DNA from: Epiperipatus broadwayi
Taxonomy: Eukaryota > Onychophora > Udeonychophora > Euonychophora > Peripatidae
Assembly (NCBI GenBank): GCA_028023455.1
Contig: JAQFVV010012434.1
Location: 4,038,928 to 4,102,927, forward strand
Direction of reading: 5' to 3'
Length of the DNA stretch: 64,000 nucleotides
Below the pieces are notes generated by a model that was not told where the DNA came from, did not search any database, and saw only the letters and a program-made list of their open reading frames with translations. Of the stretch, positions 13,616 through 24,380 are shown piece after piece (within the stretch, counting starts at the first letter, position 1; each line of letters begins with the position of its first letter). The translations under genes and the position numbers were made by a program.

Positions 13616-13829
13616 TATTAATCAATGTCTGTATTCCAATTATAATAAAATATATATAATTATTCAAAACAATACAATAATTAATACAGTAAAACAATAT
13701 TTTAAAAAAACAAATATATACCAATTTAATAGAAGTACTTTCAACTATCTATGTAGTCGTTGTCAACTAGATTCAAATTGTATTAGAAAAAACCGTTACA
13801 AATGTAAACAAAAAGTAATACGTCATACA

Positions 13830-14649
13830 TCAATTTCCCCACAATTCATTAATTTTTATATTGGTGGCCTGTCTGTTTATCAACTGTTGCTTTTCACTTT
13901 TTATTAACATAGCTTCTTTAATTTTGCGTTTATTATTATTTCTTTCAATACACAAAATCTTAACTTTATTAAAATCAAAATCAAAACCATAATTACATGT
14001 TACATTATGATCAAAAAATACTGATGGTGATACATCATCATTTCTAACATTCTCTTGTCTTGATTTTTGCACTCGTTTATATAACAACAAATGCTCCTTT
14101 GATCTTTTCTCCAATGTTCATCGAGATTCCCCAATATATGCCTTTTCACAAACACATAGCCATTTATATATTGCACAACTTTGATTTAAAATACTACACC
14201 TATTTTTTGAATTATTTATTAATCTATTTAAATTAGGAGTAGTATAAAATGCAACTCGACATATATTTTTATATATCTGTTTTATAAATTTCACTTGTTC
14301 ATTACAAATAAATGGTATTGATATCCAAGTATATTTTATCTTATCAATATCTATAGCATCTAAAATATTTCTATTATTATTAAACTTAGTAACAATATTA
14401 TAAATTAATTTATGATCATATCCAACATTTAACAAATCCATAATAAATACATTTATGTTACTTATTTTATCAGAACTATATTTACATAATTTATTATTCC
14501 TAAATAAAAATGATTTTAAGCCGGATAATTTATGTGCTATTGGCACATTTGAATACCAAGGAATATATCCTCTTTTTTCAATATTTTTTATTACCATACA
14601 ATAATCTAATTTATTTTTATTACGGGTAACTTTAATATCTAAATACTGA
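13830..14649 (-). pseudogene. Left-arm Penelope-like RT C-terminus plus GIY-YIG endonuclease, with a stop
   Basis: The minus-strand reading frame runs from the palindrome centre: QYLDIKVTRNKNK, then the thumb-like block GYIPWYSNVPIAHKLSG, a linker, and the GIY-YIG domain starting IYKWLCVC. A TGA at 14118-14120, where the other arm has TGT (Cys), cuts the frame just after YIGESR, separating the first GIY-YIG motifs from the Arg-bearing helix (EKRSKEH) and the Glu/Asn-bearing C-terminus. Other replacements relative to the right arm include Gly to Glu beside the YIG motif and Pro to Ser in KPRQ. Penelope-like proteins use the endonuclease to nick the target for reverse transcription. This copy lacks nearly all of the reverse transcriptase. 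Confidence 0.85.
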
Positions 14650-15456
14650 ATTAAAGTTACCCGTAATAAAAATAAATTAGATTATTGTATGGTAATAAAA
14701 GATATTGAAAAAAGAGGATATATTCCTTGGTATTCAAATGTGCCAATAGCACATAAATTATCCGGTTTAAAATCATTTTTATTTAGGAATAATAAATTAT
14801 GTAAATATAGTTCTGATAAAATAAGTAACATAAATGTATTTATTATGGATTTGTTAAATGTTGGATATGATCATAAATTAATTTATAATATTGTTACTAA
14901 GTTTAATAATAATAGAAATATTTTAGATGCTATAGATATTGATAAGATAAAATATACTTGGATATCAATACCATTTATTTGTAATGAACAAGTGAAATTT
15001 ATAAAACAGATATATAAAAATATATGTCGAGTTGCATTTTATACTATTCCTAATTTAAATAGATTAATAAATAATTCAAAAAATAGGTGTAGTATTTTAA
15101 ATCAAAGTTGTGCAATATATAAATGGCTATGTGTTTGTGGAAAGGCATATATTGGGGAATCTCGATGTACATTGGAGAAAAGATCAAAGGAGCATTTGTT
15201 GTTATATAAACGAGTGCAAAAACCAAGACAAGAGAATGTTAGAAATGATGATGTATCACCATCAGTATTTTTTGATCATAATGTAACATGTAATTATGTT
15301 TTTGATTTTGATTTTAATAAAGTTAAGATTTTGTGTATTGAAAGAAATAATAATAAATGCAAAATTAAAGAAGCTATGTTAATAAAAAGTGAAAAGCAAC
15401 AGTTGATAAACAGACAGGCTGCCAATATAAAAATTAATGAATTGTGGGGAAATTGA
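14650..15456 (+). pseudogene. Right-arm Penelope-like RT C-terminus plus intact GIY-YIG endonuclease ORF
   Basis: The frame is open from the palindrome centre to TGA at 15454-15456, with an ATG at 14689 that would give 255 residues. Residues 1-80 match the thumb-like end of Penelope-like reverse transcriptases (GYIPWYSNVPIAHK). The GIY-YIG nuclease domain begins near residue 142 (IYKWLCVCGKAYIGESR). The conserved Arg is in the LEKRSKEH helix and a candidate catalytic Glu in KIKEAMLIK. A full Penelope-like protein has ~600 residues before this point, so this is a 5'-truncated copy despite the open frame. Most arm differences I compared alter the protein, as expected for unselected sequence. 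Expression of a lone nuclease from the internal ATG cannot be excluded but has no support. Confidence 0.85.
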
Positions 15457-15516
15457 TGTATGATGTATTACTTTTTGTTTACATTTGTAACGGTTTTTTC
15501 TAATACAATTTGAATC

Positions 15517-15568
15517 TAGTTGACAACGACTACATAGATAGTTGAAAGTACTTCTATTAAATTGGTAT
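15517..15568 (+). ncRNA. Possible decayed hammerhead in Penelope-like 3' end (mirrored at 13718-13769)
   Basis: A TTGACAA box (15520-15526) is followed by GACTA...TAGTT, a possible stem II around a CATAGA loop, then GAAA and a short GTAC/GTAT pairing. Penelope-like elements are known to carry hammerhead motifs near their ends. The core differs from the CTGANGA consensus and the cleavage triplet is not convincing, so it is at best a relic. The mirrored copy lies in the left arm. Confidence 0.25.
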
Positions 15569-15639
15569 ATATTTGTTTTTTTAAAATATTGTTTTACTGT
15601 ATTAATTATTGTATTGTTTTGAATAATTATATATATATA

Positions 15640-16224
15640 TATAGTTTAAAATATAAGATATGTTTATTTTTATATTATTGCCCCCAAGTTTTTTTTTATA
15701 GCAATAATGAAAGCACTTAGCCAAAACAATAATTTATCTTTATCACTTAATCACCTTTGTATTTTAATTCATGTTTAAAATGCAGATCAGATTTTTTTGT
15801 TGGGTAATTCACTTAAACTTGGTGAAAGATTAATCATAAATAATCATAATAAAGTTATTAGATTATAATGGATAACAAGAAAGTCATTCACTAAGCTGAT
15901 TAATATGTCAATCTTTACTGAATGATATTTTACTGTAATTTTGTTTGTAAATGTACACAAAAACTAATTTATTTATTATCAAAGATTAATGTTTACCTTT
16001 GAAATTTTGCTGGATAATAGAAATTCTACTAACTAATTGGTATTCTCATACTTTTTATGAATTAATAAGTGATTTTATCAATGATATCCCAGTTGTCTCA
16101 AAATTACTGATGCTACTGTGATATTTGCTATTGCTCTCAAATTATTATTGCATACTTATCATTTTATAAAAGCAACTAATGATATAAGTAGATCCAATTT
16201 TGTGCTTTGTCTCTTAAAACAGGG
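15640..16224. other. AT-rich DNA with no recognised feature
   Basis: Nothing was recognised between the right TA run of palindrome 1 and the next copy of the 380-bp repeat family. Confidence 0.5.
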
Positions 16225-16455
16225 AAATCTCTCCATAAATCCAAGGCTCCTCATTGACAAAAGCCAAAAGCTAGAAACTAGTTTGGAGATATTGGATGAG
16301 TAGGCACTAGATAGGAATTTTTTGCACAAGCCTTCTGGCATCCATTGATTAATCTGGCTTGCACTGAGTAGCACTCCTGTATGGAGAGTTTTGCCTGTTT
16401 AAATAACAGTTATGAGCAAGCATAATAAATGGTGATCATGTGATGTTTAGTGGTT
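16225..16455 (+). repeat. 380-bp repeat family, partial copy
   Basis: This segment runs from a TCCAAGGCTCCTCA block through a TTGACAA box, a GAAAC box and a CACTAGATAGG block to CACAAGCCTTCTGGCATCC and GTGATCATGTGATG. It matches the unit at 12.9-13.4 kb in the same order. The short ORFs on both strands here are repeat-derived. Confidence 0.6.
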
Positions 16456-18121
16456 TATACTTTGTCTCCTATTAACATATTTAACCATCAGTTCTACCTT
16501 CTTTCAGTTACTATAATTTATCTGTGTATGTTATCATAAATATAGGATCAGAATCAATTGCAAATATTTTCATCACATCGCAAAGATTATAATATAGATT
16601 CTTGCACTACTGTGGGACTTTTTTTAAAAAACAAGGTAATGAATAATTAAATAATATTGAAATAATGTTAACAATATTTTTAAGAATTTGTTTCTAATTT
16701 TATAAACTGATTATTAGGTGAAAGAGCTGTGTAGTAAATTGGCTAATGCAACTGCCTGCCAAATTCATAACTAGAGTTTCAATATTATGCAGAATAAACA
16801 CTTTTTAGATTCCAAACCAATTCAGAATTTTTCAGTTAGATAGCCATATATAGATAACTATCTGATAATGATTGATAAATGACTATCTAGCTATACTAAG
16901 TTAGAAAGTAAAGATCACAATTTAATCTGGATTTATTAGATGAGTAACCCTCTTTTGACTGTAAAAATAATAATAATAATGTCATTATATTATTACACAG
17001 CTACAACTTCTGGTGTAAGTAAATCATACTTCTATATATTATCTTTATCATTATTTTAGATCAATGGAGATAAAAAAATAATTTTCAGATTCTGTAAAAT
17101 CTATTCAATATTGATTAACAAGTGATGGTTCAAATAAACATAATCTTATTTTGAGAGTCACTTCAAATAAAATCTAAATACTATTTAATCTTGTTATTTA
17201 GTCAAGTAAGTTTTATTGTAGAGATATAAAATTTAAAAAAGTGAATAATTATTAATTTATTTAGAATTATTTTGGCAGCTAAATAAAAAAAATATATATC
17301 ATTTATGATTACTGTGATAAAAGAAAGTAGAAAAACAGAAATATAATTAATGGAATATAACTTTTAAGAGCTATGACTTTATATCAATGATGCATAAACC
17401 ATTATCCATAAATTTATAAATGTGACCATAATCTGAGTTCAAATGCAGATGAAACAGAATTTTTTTCTAAATTTCAAGCAAGTCTAAAATTTGTTTTACT
17501 AGTAGCCAGCCCATACCTAAATAAATTAGTCATCCAGTTATAAGAATAAGTGATTATCTACGTTTCGTAAGTAGAGACTACAATAAAAAATAATCAATGG
17601 TTAACTTTTACGACCTATATTTGATTATTCTGGTGAGTGCTATATTTTCTTTCAGTATTTTTTACTAGAGAGACAGCTGAAAAAGATTTCACTGCAGTGG
17701 GCTATTTAAAGATAATTTTACTTTGTTTTTGTGCTTAAAATAAAATATTTTAACTGGTGTATATATATAATATTACAGTTTTAATATATAATATAAATAA
17801 AATTATGAATGTAAAACTGCATGCAGCACAAAAACATTAATTACAAATATTAAATGAGTGTGTGCCACAAAGCACATTTAATTTGTTTACAGTATTTTGG
17901 CTTTTCCAGTAAAATAAATATAAAAATAATACACATTTAATTGAATAAGTATGTTTAGCATTTATGTTGGAAAATAGTCTTATTACAAATAAAAGACTGA
18001 TCTGTACAGTAATACTATCATCTCTAATCTTATCATTTATAATCTCTATCAATTCATCACTAAATGAAAGACTAAATTTTATCTAGTTTTTCTGATTAAC
18101 AGCTTTTATTGTTCATATCAA
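16456..18121. other. AT-rich DNA with no recognised feature
   Basis: No protein similarity or clear repeat was seen. A stretch at 16735-16800 (GGCTAATGCAACTGCC, then GAGTTTCAA) vaguely resembles tRNA A and B boxes but does not fold into a cloverleaf by eye. Confidence 0.45.
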
Positions 18122-18900
18122 TCCAACATTTTTTTTCTTTTTTTTTTTCAAATATTTATTAAATAAGTACCATGTTTGCAATGACAATTAAGAATACATA
18201 ATGAATCAAAAGGGGGAGATAGAATTACAAACATAAATAAGGCTATAAAACGTGTACCTGAGGATAAAAAAATATGATAGTAATATTGTCAGTAAGAGAT
18301 AAACCTGTATACCTGAATGTACTGTGAACACACAAGTAGACCATTAAACTCACCCATCTTACCCTAATAAATTACCTCATAATACCCAGAATTGCTTAGT
18401 CATTCCAGAGATCGATCAAATCATAGCTGTAAATGTTTCTGAAACTCTGGATGCTTAGGTATTGGATGCTAAATCTGATATGTTAAGTTTATTATTATCC
18501 AAATTGATAACATAAAAATCTGACCTTTTAATTATTAAAGAACTATTTTCAGTGATGTCTTAGACTAGAGAAACAATGAGTTTTACCAGTAATCAATCTT
18601 TTAATGTAATCAGTTTCCATGTTTCCTCAAATATTACTTTTGGAGCTAGGAGTTTGTCATGGTTTCTAAATTTAATAATTTTATTCAGAAAAAAAAATTT
18701 CTTCTTGAATTACACCAGGATTGAAGACTATTTTACAACAAGTAGACCAAATTGCATAATTGATTAATAATAAAAGCCTAATAATTGGGATGGATCATGT
18801 CCTAATACTATCCTTAAAAGAGGTAACAAGATAAAAATTCACTTTGAGTTTATCAACAATAATTTTTCTAGACATCCAGAGTCATTCCAACATTTTTTTT
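18122..18900 (-). mobile_element. Retrotransposed polyadenylated RNA copy (processed retrocopy, minus strand)
   Basis: A 15-bp direct repeat (TCCAACATTTTTTTT) lies at 18122-18136 and 18886-18900. Read on the minus strand, the ~750-bp insert between them ends with an AATAAA signal (18159-18164), about nine bases, then an A tract of about 11-12, then the direct repeat. Signal, tail and target duplication in this order are the signature of an mRNA 3' end, or another polyadenylated RNA, copied by LINE machinery. No ORF with recognisable similarity is present, so the source could be a 3' UTR or a non-coding RNA. The T-run within the direct repeat makes its exact edge uncertain. The insert immediately adjoins the 3' part of the RTE LINE remnant. 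Confidence 0.6.
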
Positions 18901-20164
18901 TACTTTATTTGTCTTAGAAATGGTTAACCTCTTGAGATCTCCTTTAATTTTTTCCATTGATATCAGTGTATCTATTTGTTTTTACAGATATATTTTATTT
19001 TTGATTTCTTCTTATTACACTAGATATATTTTTTCATACTTGATGATATATTCTGAGGTCTCTGTATTGTTCTTTTTTTAAGAATTCAAGTCTTAAATCT
19101 ACAAGTATGCATCGGTTTTTAAATACATGTGCATATTTCTTTTTAATATAAAGTTATTTCTAATAAAAGTATATTATCCATGTTTAATTTTTCAATTAAT
19201 TTCATACATTATATTTGAAGAATGTATTAATAATCTGGCTAAAGTATTTGTAATAATTAACTTTTAATTTATTAATGTTAATCTTTATTTTACTTTTTTA
19301 TTATTGTTGAAAAAAAAAGCCATTGATCATTGCTTAGTTTTTTTGGTATTTATCTTTAGTTCTACTTTCCTGCTTTTACCTAATAAGCTTTTGTAACATT
19401 TCTTAAAGATGTGAAGCATTATTTGTAAAAACAACCACATTTTCTGCAAAATCTAGATGAATTAAATAAGTTCCATTTGTTTATTTTTTTTTAACTTCCA
19501 ATTTTCATCCACAATTTGTTTCCTGTCAAAAAAACCTTCAATAAAGTATTTTAGAAAATTAATATTATATTTTATAATTAATGTGAATACTTTTAGTATT
19601 ATTATGTAGTCTAATTGCTGCTGTTGCAGTTACTAATTTTTTCTCAAATTTAACCTTTTTTTGTATTAATGTTTAATTCAAATCTTTAAATTGTTTACAT
19701 AATCAAATATCTTATAATAATCTATAAGCCCAAAAGAATTATGACAATTTATACTCTAGATTTTTTTTGTAGTTTTTATTAATATGTTATGTGATCTATT
19801 GTTCTATAACTACTTTTTAATTGAGCCTTTTTAAATTGATTAGAGTGCAAAGAACTATATAGGCAAGTTCTAATACTCTACAGGTTTGGCAGATTTCCAA
19901 CTTCTAATATTTTCTTTTTTTATTTTTCTTATTTATCAATAACACTATTGTAGTCTTTTTATCATCTGGCATATTGTTGTTATTTAGTCATTTGGTATAT
20001 AATTTGGCCAATAATATTTTCTGTCTTTTAAAATAACTGTAACAATTCCATCATTTTCAAGTTCTTTTCCATTCTTCATAGATTTAATTACACATCTCAT
20101 CTCTTCCTTTAAAATACTTGAAATTTTAAAAGACGTTGTTGTAATTATAGAGTATATGTTGTTC
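18901..20164 (-). pseudogene. RTE-type LINE remnant A, reverse transcriptase and C-terminal part
   Basis: The minus-strand sequence aligns by eye with LINE remnant B at 36.2-37.6 kb. The block around 19430-19460 translates as LDF-AEN-VVVF, which corresponds to LDF-ADD-GVVF in copy B, so here both catalytic aspartates of the reverse transcriptase have changed. 20010-20160 corresponds to 37440-37620 (upstream palm region) and 18950-19250 to the C-terminal region at 36290-36600. Stops and shifts are frequent and no ORF remains. The LINE resumes at 22323 after the interrupting palindrome. Confidence 0.65.
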
Positions 20165-22322
20165 TATATTGAACCAAGTTCGAATATGTGTATTCGAAAC
20201 ACCGGTCTCTTAGGCAGAGAAGAACATACTCGGAGAGTATGTATGCCCAAACGATAGCTATAAAGTATATAACTAGCGTTACATTTCCAGGACATAGCTT
20301 CTTCTCGGCTGTTGAGTTCAACACCAAATCCAAAGCACTTTTTTGTTTGTGTATAAACACGGGCACCAGCTGTTTATTCTAAAAGAATACTAAAAGAATA
20401 GACAATGCACTTTGAACAGTGGCCACTAACTCAACGCCTAAATCCACGACTAGCTCATGCTATTTGCAATCACTAATAGATTATACTTAATTAGTGATTA
20501 AAAGAATTGATAAAAAGAATTGACCGACAAATAAAGTTTAATTTTAAAGACAATTTAATAACTAACATTTATTTACTAAATTTAACCATTTTATAATTCT
20601 AATAAAAACGCATGCATATTTTTAAATTAACATTTCTAAACTAGTTTAAATATTCTTATATATTTTCATAACCGAACACTGGTATTTATCTAATTTAACC
20701 AATAATATTGATATAGGGATCATGCACATATTAACTCATGCACACACATAATAATAATAAAGTATTACATAGCATTTGAAATTTAAACACACATATCAAT
20801 AGTTCATTTATGTATGATATTGAGTTCATATAATTAGACTCTTGGAGGATTCGCACGAATTAATGAAATGCAATGGCTATTACAGTATAAACGAAAATAA
20901 GCAAATGTTTTACCTAGGATTTTGAACGTAGATTTAACACTTTGTTTTCTTCTTGTTTGTTGTTTCTTCCAGTATGAATGGTTCTAGTATGAATGCTTCC
21001 AGTATGAATGCTTCCAGCCAGCTGGGACGTTTCCTTGATGAGTTTCCTTATTATTCACGATTATTACTATTGGAGATGTTACGTTGAAATTATTTCACGG
21101 GCAGATCTTGCTGTTTTCATCGGACTTTTTAGGCTGTGGAGAGGCATGAATTCCCAAAATCTTCTCAACACTGCATTTTGTTTGTTGACATTATTTCATG
21201 GGCAGATCTTGCTGTTTTCATCGGACTTTTTAGGCTGTGGAGAGGCGTGAATTCCCAAAATCTTCTCAACACTGCATTTTGTTTGTTAAAACAAACAAAA
21301 TGCAGTGTTGAGAAGATTTTGGGAATTCACGCCTCTCCACAGCCTAAAAAGTCCGATGAAAACAGCAAGATCTGCCTGTGAAATAATGTCAACGTAACAA
21401 CTTAGAAAATCTCCGTCAGTATCTAATTGTCTCCAATAGTAATAATCGTGAATAATAAGGAAACTCATCAAGGAAACGTCCCAGCCAGCTGGAAGCATTC
21501 ATACTGGAAGCATTCATACTGGAACCATTCATACTGGAAGAAACAACAAACAAGAAGAAAACAATGTGTTAAACGTCCCAGCCGGCTGGAAGCATTCATA
21601 CTGGCATCATACTGGAAGAAACAACAAACAAGAAGAAAACAATGTGTTAAATCTACGTTCAAAATCCTAAAACATTTGCTTATTTTCGTTTATACTGTAA
21701 TAGCCATTGCATTCATAATGGAAATATTCATAATCTACGTTCAAAATCCTAGGTAAAACATTTGCTTATTTTCGTTTATACTGTAATAGCCATTGCATTT
21801 CATTAATTCGTGCGAATCCTCCAAGAGTCTAATTATATGAACTCGATATCATACATAAATGAACTATTGATATGTGTGTTTAAATTTCAAATGCTATGTA
21901 ATACTTTATTATTATTATGTGTGTGCATAAGTTAATATGTGCGTGATCCCTATATCAATAGTATTGGTTAAATTAGATAAATACCAGTGTTCGGTTATGA
22001 AAATATACAAGAATATTTAAACTAGTTTAGAAATGTTAATTTAAAAATATGCGTGTGTTTTTATTAGAATTATAAAATGTTTAAATTTAGTAAATAAATG
22101 TTAGTTAATAAATTGTCTTTAAAATTAAACTTTATTTGTCGGTCAATTATTTTTATCAATTTTTTTAATCACTAATTAAGTATAATCTATTAGTGATTGC
22201 AAATAGCATGAGCTAGTCGTGGATTTAGGCGTTGAGTTAGTGGCCACTGTTCAAAGTGTGTTGTCTATTCTTTTAGTATTCTTTTAGAATAAACAGCTGG
22301 TGCCGGAACTCGGTTCAATATA
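20165..22322. repeat. Long palindrome 2 (~2.1 kb), non-coding, inserted in RTE LINE A
   Basis: The left arm (20165-21287) and right arm (21290-22322) are near-perfect reverse complements meeting at a 2-nt centre (GTTTGTT-AA-AACAAAC). The outer ends pair as TATATTGAACC with GGTTCAATATA. Arms differ by local events. The left arm alone holds ~175 bp at 20183-20360. The left arm has a ~100-bp tandem duplication (21084-21184, then to 21287). The right arm has a duplicated block at about 21476-21650, a duplicated block at about 21650-21800, and 15-bp repeats at 21490-21540. No protein similarity was found; ORFs inside (20145-20366, 21427-21756) are by-products of these repeats. The flanks on both sides are the same LINE, so the palindrome entered as a unit. 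The identity of the arm sequence is unknown. Confidence 0.8.
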
Positions 22323-23200
22323 TTATTTATAAAATTCTCCAACCATTTTATGTTGTTGAGTGTTTTTTATGATAATAATACCATCTTTTTTCTTACTGTT
22401 CACTTCTTTTTCCAATACTAAAATGTTTTTTATATACTCTTTTTTAGATTTTTTTTTTGCATTTCATAAATATATTTATATTATCATTAATTCTTTTTTT
22501 TTATCATTTTCCAGAATCTCAAATATTTAATTTTTCTAACTGGATAAACTTTTAAATATTTTCATTTATTATTTTTTTTAATATTATTTTGTCTCAATTA
22601 AAATTTTTTTTTTGAATTGCTGCATTTTTTAAAATCAATTATATTTGTAGCATTTCTTGGTGGTTATTTTCTTATTGTTTTCATTCAACTCTGATCTACC
22701 TTCTAAGTCTGTTAATGATGAAAATAATTTACAAGTTATGATTTAAATTTATTAGAGTTTTTTTTATAAGTTTATAAATATTAATTATTAATTATGATAT
22801 TTATTAATTAATTTTTATGATTTTGTCTCTTTGTTTTGCATTAACAAGTGTCTTACATCTTATCAACCAAAAACTTTTTCTATGATAAATCTATTATACT
22901 CATTATACTTCTTGAAGTACATTTTTTTATTAATCAAAATATATTCAGTTCTGGTCTATTTTTATTTAGATGTTTCTATTTTCTTAAAAAAATGAAATCA
23001 TAATGTATAGGTTTTTGTGCAAATTTTACAAGTCATTTGTATTTTCACAATTAAATTTATTCATTAAAATATCTCATGACAATTTTAAAATATTGTGGTC
23101 TGACCAAAAGCATTCTATATCACTACTTCATAACCAATAAAAACTTGTAGTAAAATGAATCTAAATTACCTGCATTTGGTGGTTTTTTTAATATTATAAC
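22323..23200 (-). pseudogene. RTE-type LINE remnant A, region between endonuclease and reverse transcriptase
   Basis: The minus-strand sequence 22325-22520 aligns with LINE B at 37620-37810 (ACCATCTTTTTTCTTAC and AAAATGTTTTT blocks in the same order). 22800-22875 matches the LINE B segments at 38090-38160 and 38285-38355 (GTCT...TTTTGCATTAA, then CTTACATCTTA). It shows the LINE target as a single uninterrupted copy at the point where LINE B carries the Penelope-like palindrome. The upstream endonuclease is not recognised here, so the 5' end is lost or too diverged. The boundary near 23200 is approximate. Confidence 0.55.
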
Positions 23201-23764
23201 TAATCTTGCAATTATTTCTATCATATTATTTTTTATAAATATACTAAATAGCCTACCCAACACCATGCATTTTTTTAAAATCACAAGAATAAAGACACCA
23301 TAAAAACAAATGATTCCCCAAGATGTATTTTATGCTAAACCAGCAGTCATCAGTTGGCTTAAATCACTCTATATAGTTATCATATGTTGAGTATTTATAA
23401 ATAGTACATTGTCACATTTTTATTTACAAGTGCCAATTTTATTTCACCTATAATTTTGACACTAGTACATTTATAAAAGCAGTTAATATAGAAAAAGAGA
23501 AATGATGTTGAATTACTGCAAGTGTATATGTGTTTAATTAAAAAATTCAGACATATTAATCTTTAACTGTGATTTACAATTTATATCTGGGATAGATATA
23601 ATCTCTCATTTATTAAATGATTAGTGGTAATCATACCATATTTATCTAGATTGCATTGTGTTAAGATTGTGGTAGGTATAAGTTTAACATTTACAAATTA
23701 AAATGTAATAATATATAATATTATTTTTCATTCACATTTGTAAAGATTACTCTTCACACTTCTT
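23201..23764. other. AT-rich DNA with no recognised feature
   Basis: I see no gene, RNA or repeat here. It may include further decayed LINE 5' sequence. Confidence 0.4.
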
Positions 23765-24380
23765 CCTATCACCACATGATCACCATTTCTTATGCTTGCT
23801 CATAACTGTTATTAAAACAGGAAAAGCTCTCCATACAATAGTGCCATTCAGTGCTAGCCAGAGTAATCAATGGATGCCAGAAGGTGCATTACTGTATAAA
23901 GAATTTTGCCTGTTTTAATAAAAATTATAAGAAAGCATAAGAAATGTGAGCATGTGATGTTTAGTGGTTTAATACCAATCCTGTTTAATAGAATAGTGGT
24001 GGCTATGGTTATTAAAAAACCAAAGCCACCAAAATGTATGGGTACTGAGCTTATTTCAGACTTATATGACTATATAAGCTAATGAGCTTGAATTGAAAAT
24101 ATTATTGTGTTTTCAATTTTAGACTCATAGTTTTGTAGTTAAGTAGAGATAAAAGGTGGCTGCTGGAGGGTTGCATTCAATCCTAAGATCTAGGTGCAGT
24201 GCTCTCAGATCCAAACCTCCTCACTGATGAAATCTACAAGCTAGAAACTAGTCTGGAGATATTGGATGAGTAGGCAACTAGGTAGGGATTTTATGTACAA
24301 GCCCTCTTCTATCCATTGATTACTCTCGCTTGCATTGAGTGGCACTACTTTATGGAGAGTTTTGTCTGTTTTAATAATGT
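23765..24380 (+). repeat. 380-bp repeat family, inverted fragment followed by a forward unit
   Basis: 23770-23890 is the reverse complement of the CCTTCTGGCATCC...GTGATCATGTGATG part of the family. A forward partial copy follows at 23890-23970, making a local inverted repeat. From 24070 a long forward unit runs through AAGTAGAGATAAAA, a CTGATGA box (24224-24230), a GAAAC box (24244-24248) and CTAGT/ACTAG to AAGCCCTCTTC at 24299. At the ribozyme-like core this copy reads CTGATGA where two others read -TGACAA, as expected if the ancestor was CTGACGA and its CpG decayed in two directions. Confidence 0.55.

Larger units (their letters stand above)
13641..15632. mobile_element. Penelope-like palindrome 1: two head-to-head, 5'-truncated copies
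   Basis: Positions x and 29286-x are complementary from the centre outward with no indel that I can find: the start codons at 14597 and 14689 and the ORF ends at 13830 and 15456 all satisfy this sum. The arms are 13641-14636 and 14650-15632 with a 13-nt spacer. By eye they differ at roughly 1% of positions. Each arm carries the last ~270 codons of a Penelope-like polyprotein (end of the reverse transcriptase, then GIY-YIG endonuclease) and ~170 bp of 3' sequence, with the 3' ends pointing outward into (TA)n. On the minus strand the spacer continues the left copy's frame as QYLD before IKVTRN, so the left copy is 13 nt longer than the right at its truncation. Confidence 0.85.

Noticed and set aside
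13427-13724. Overlapping ORFs on both strands
   Set aside because: Both are read through the TA microsatellite; the peptides are YI repeats.
13641-15632. Palindrome as an assembly artefact
   Set aside because: The arms differ at about 1% of sites and have different non-palindromic flanks, which a read-through chimera would not produce. Long-read confirmation would still be decisive.
20145-20366. 73-codon minus-strand ORF at the outer left arm of palindrome 2
   Set aside because: It spans the LINE-palindrome border and has no counterpart in the right arm, where this segment is absent.
21427-21756. 109-codon ORF with HSYWK repeats
   Set aside because: The repeats come from 15-bp and ~110-bp DNA duplications in the arm, and the reading frame is incidental.
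22291-22322. LTR end plus tRNA primer-binding site at the right edge of palindrome 2
   Set aside because: TGGTGCC after AATAAACAGC is suggestive, but the left arm diverges right after TGGTGCC and no retroelement proteins are present. It is kept only as a hypothesis.
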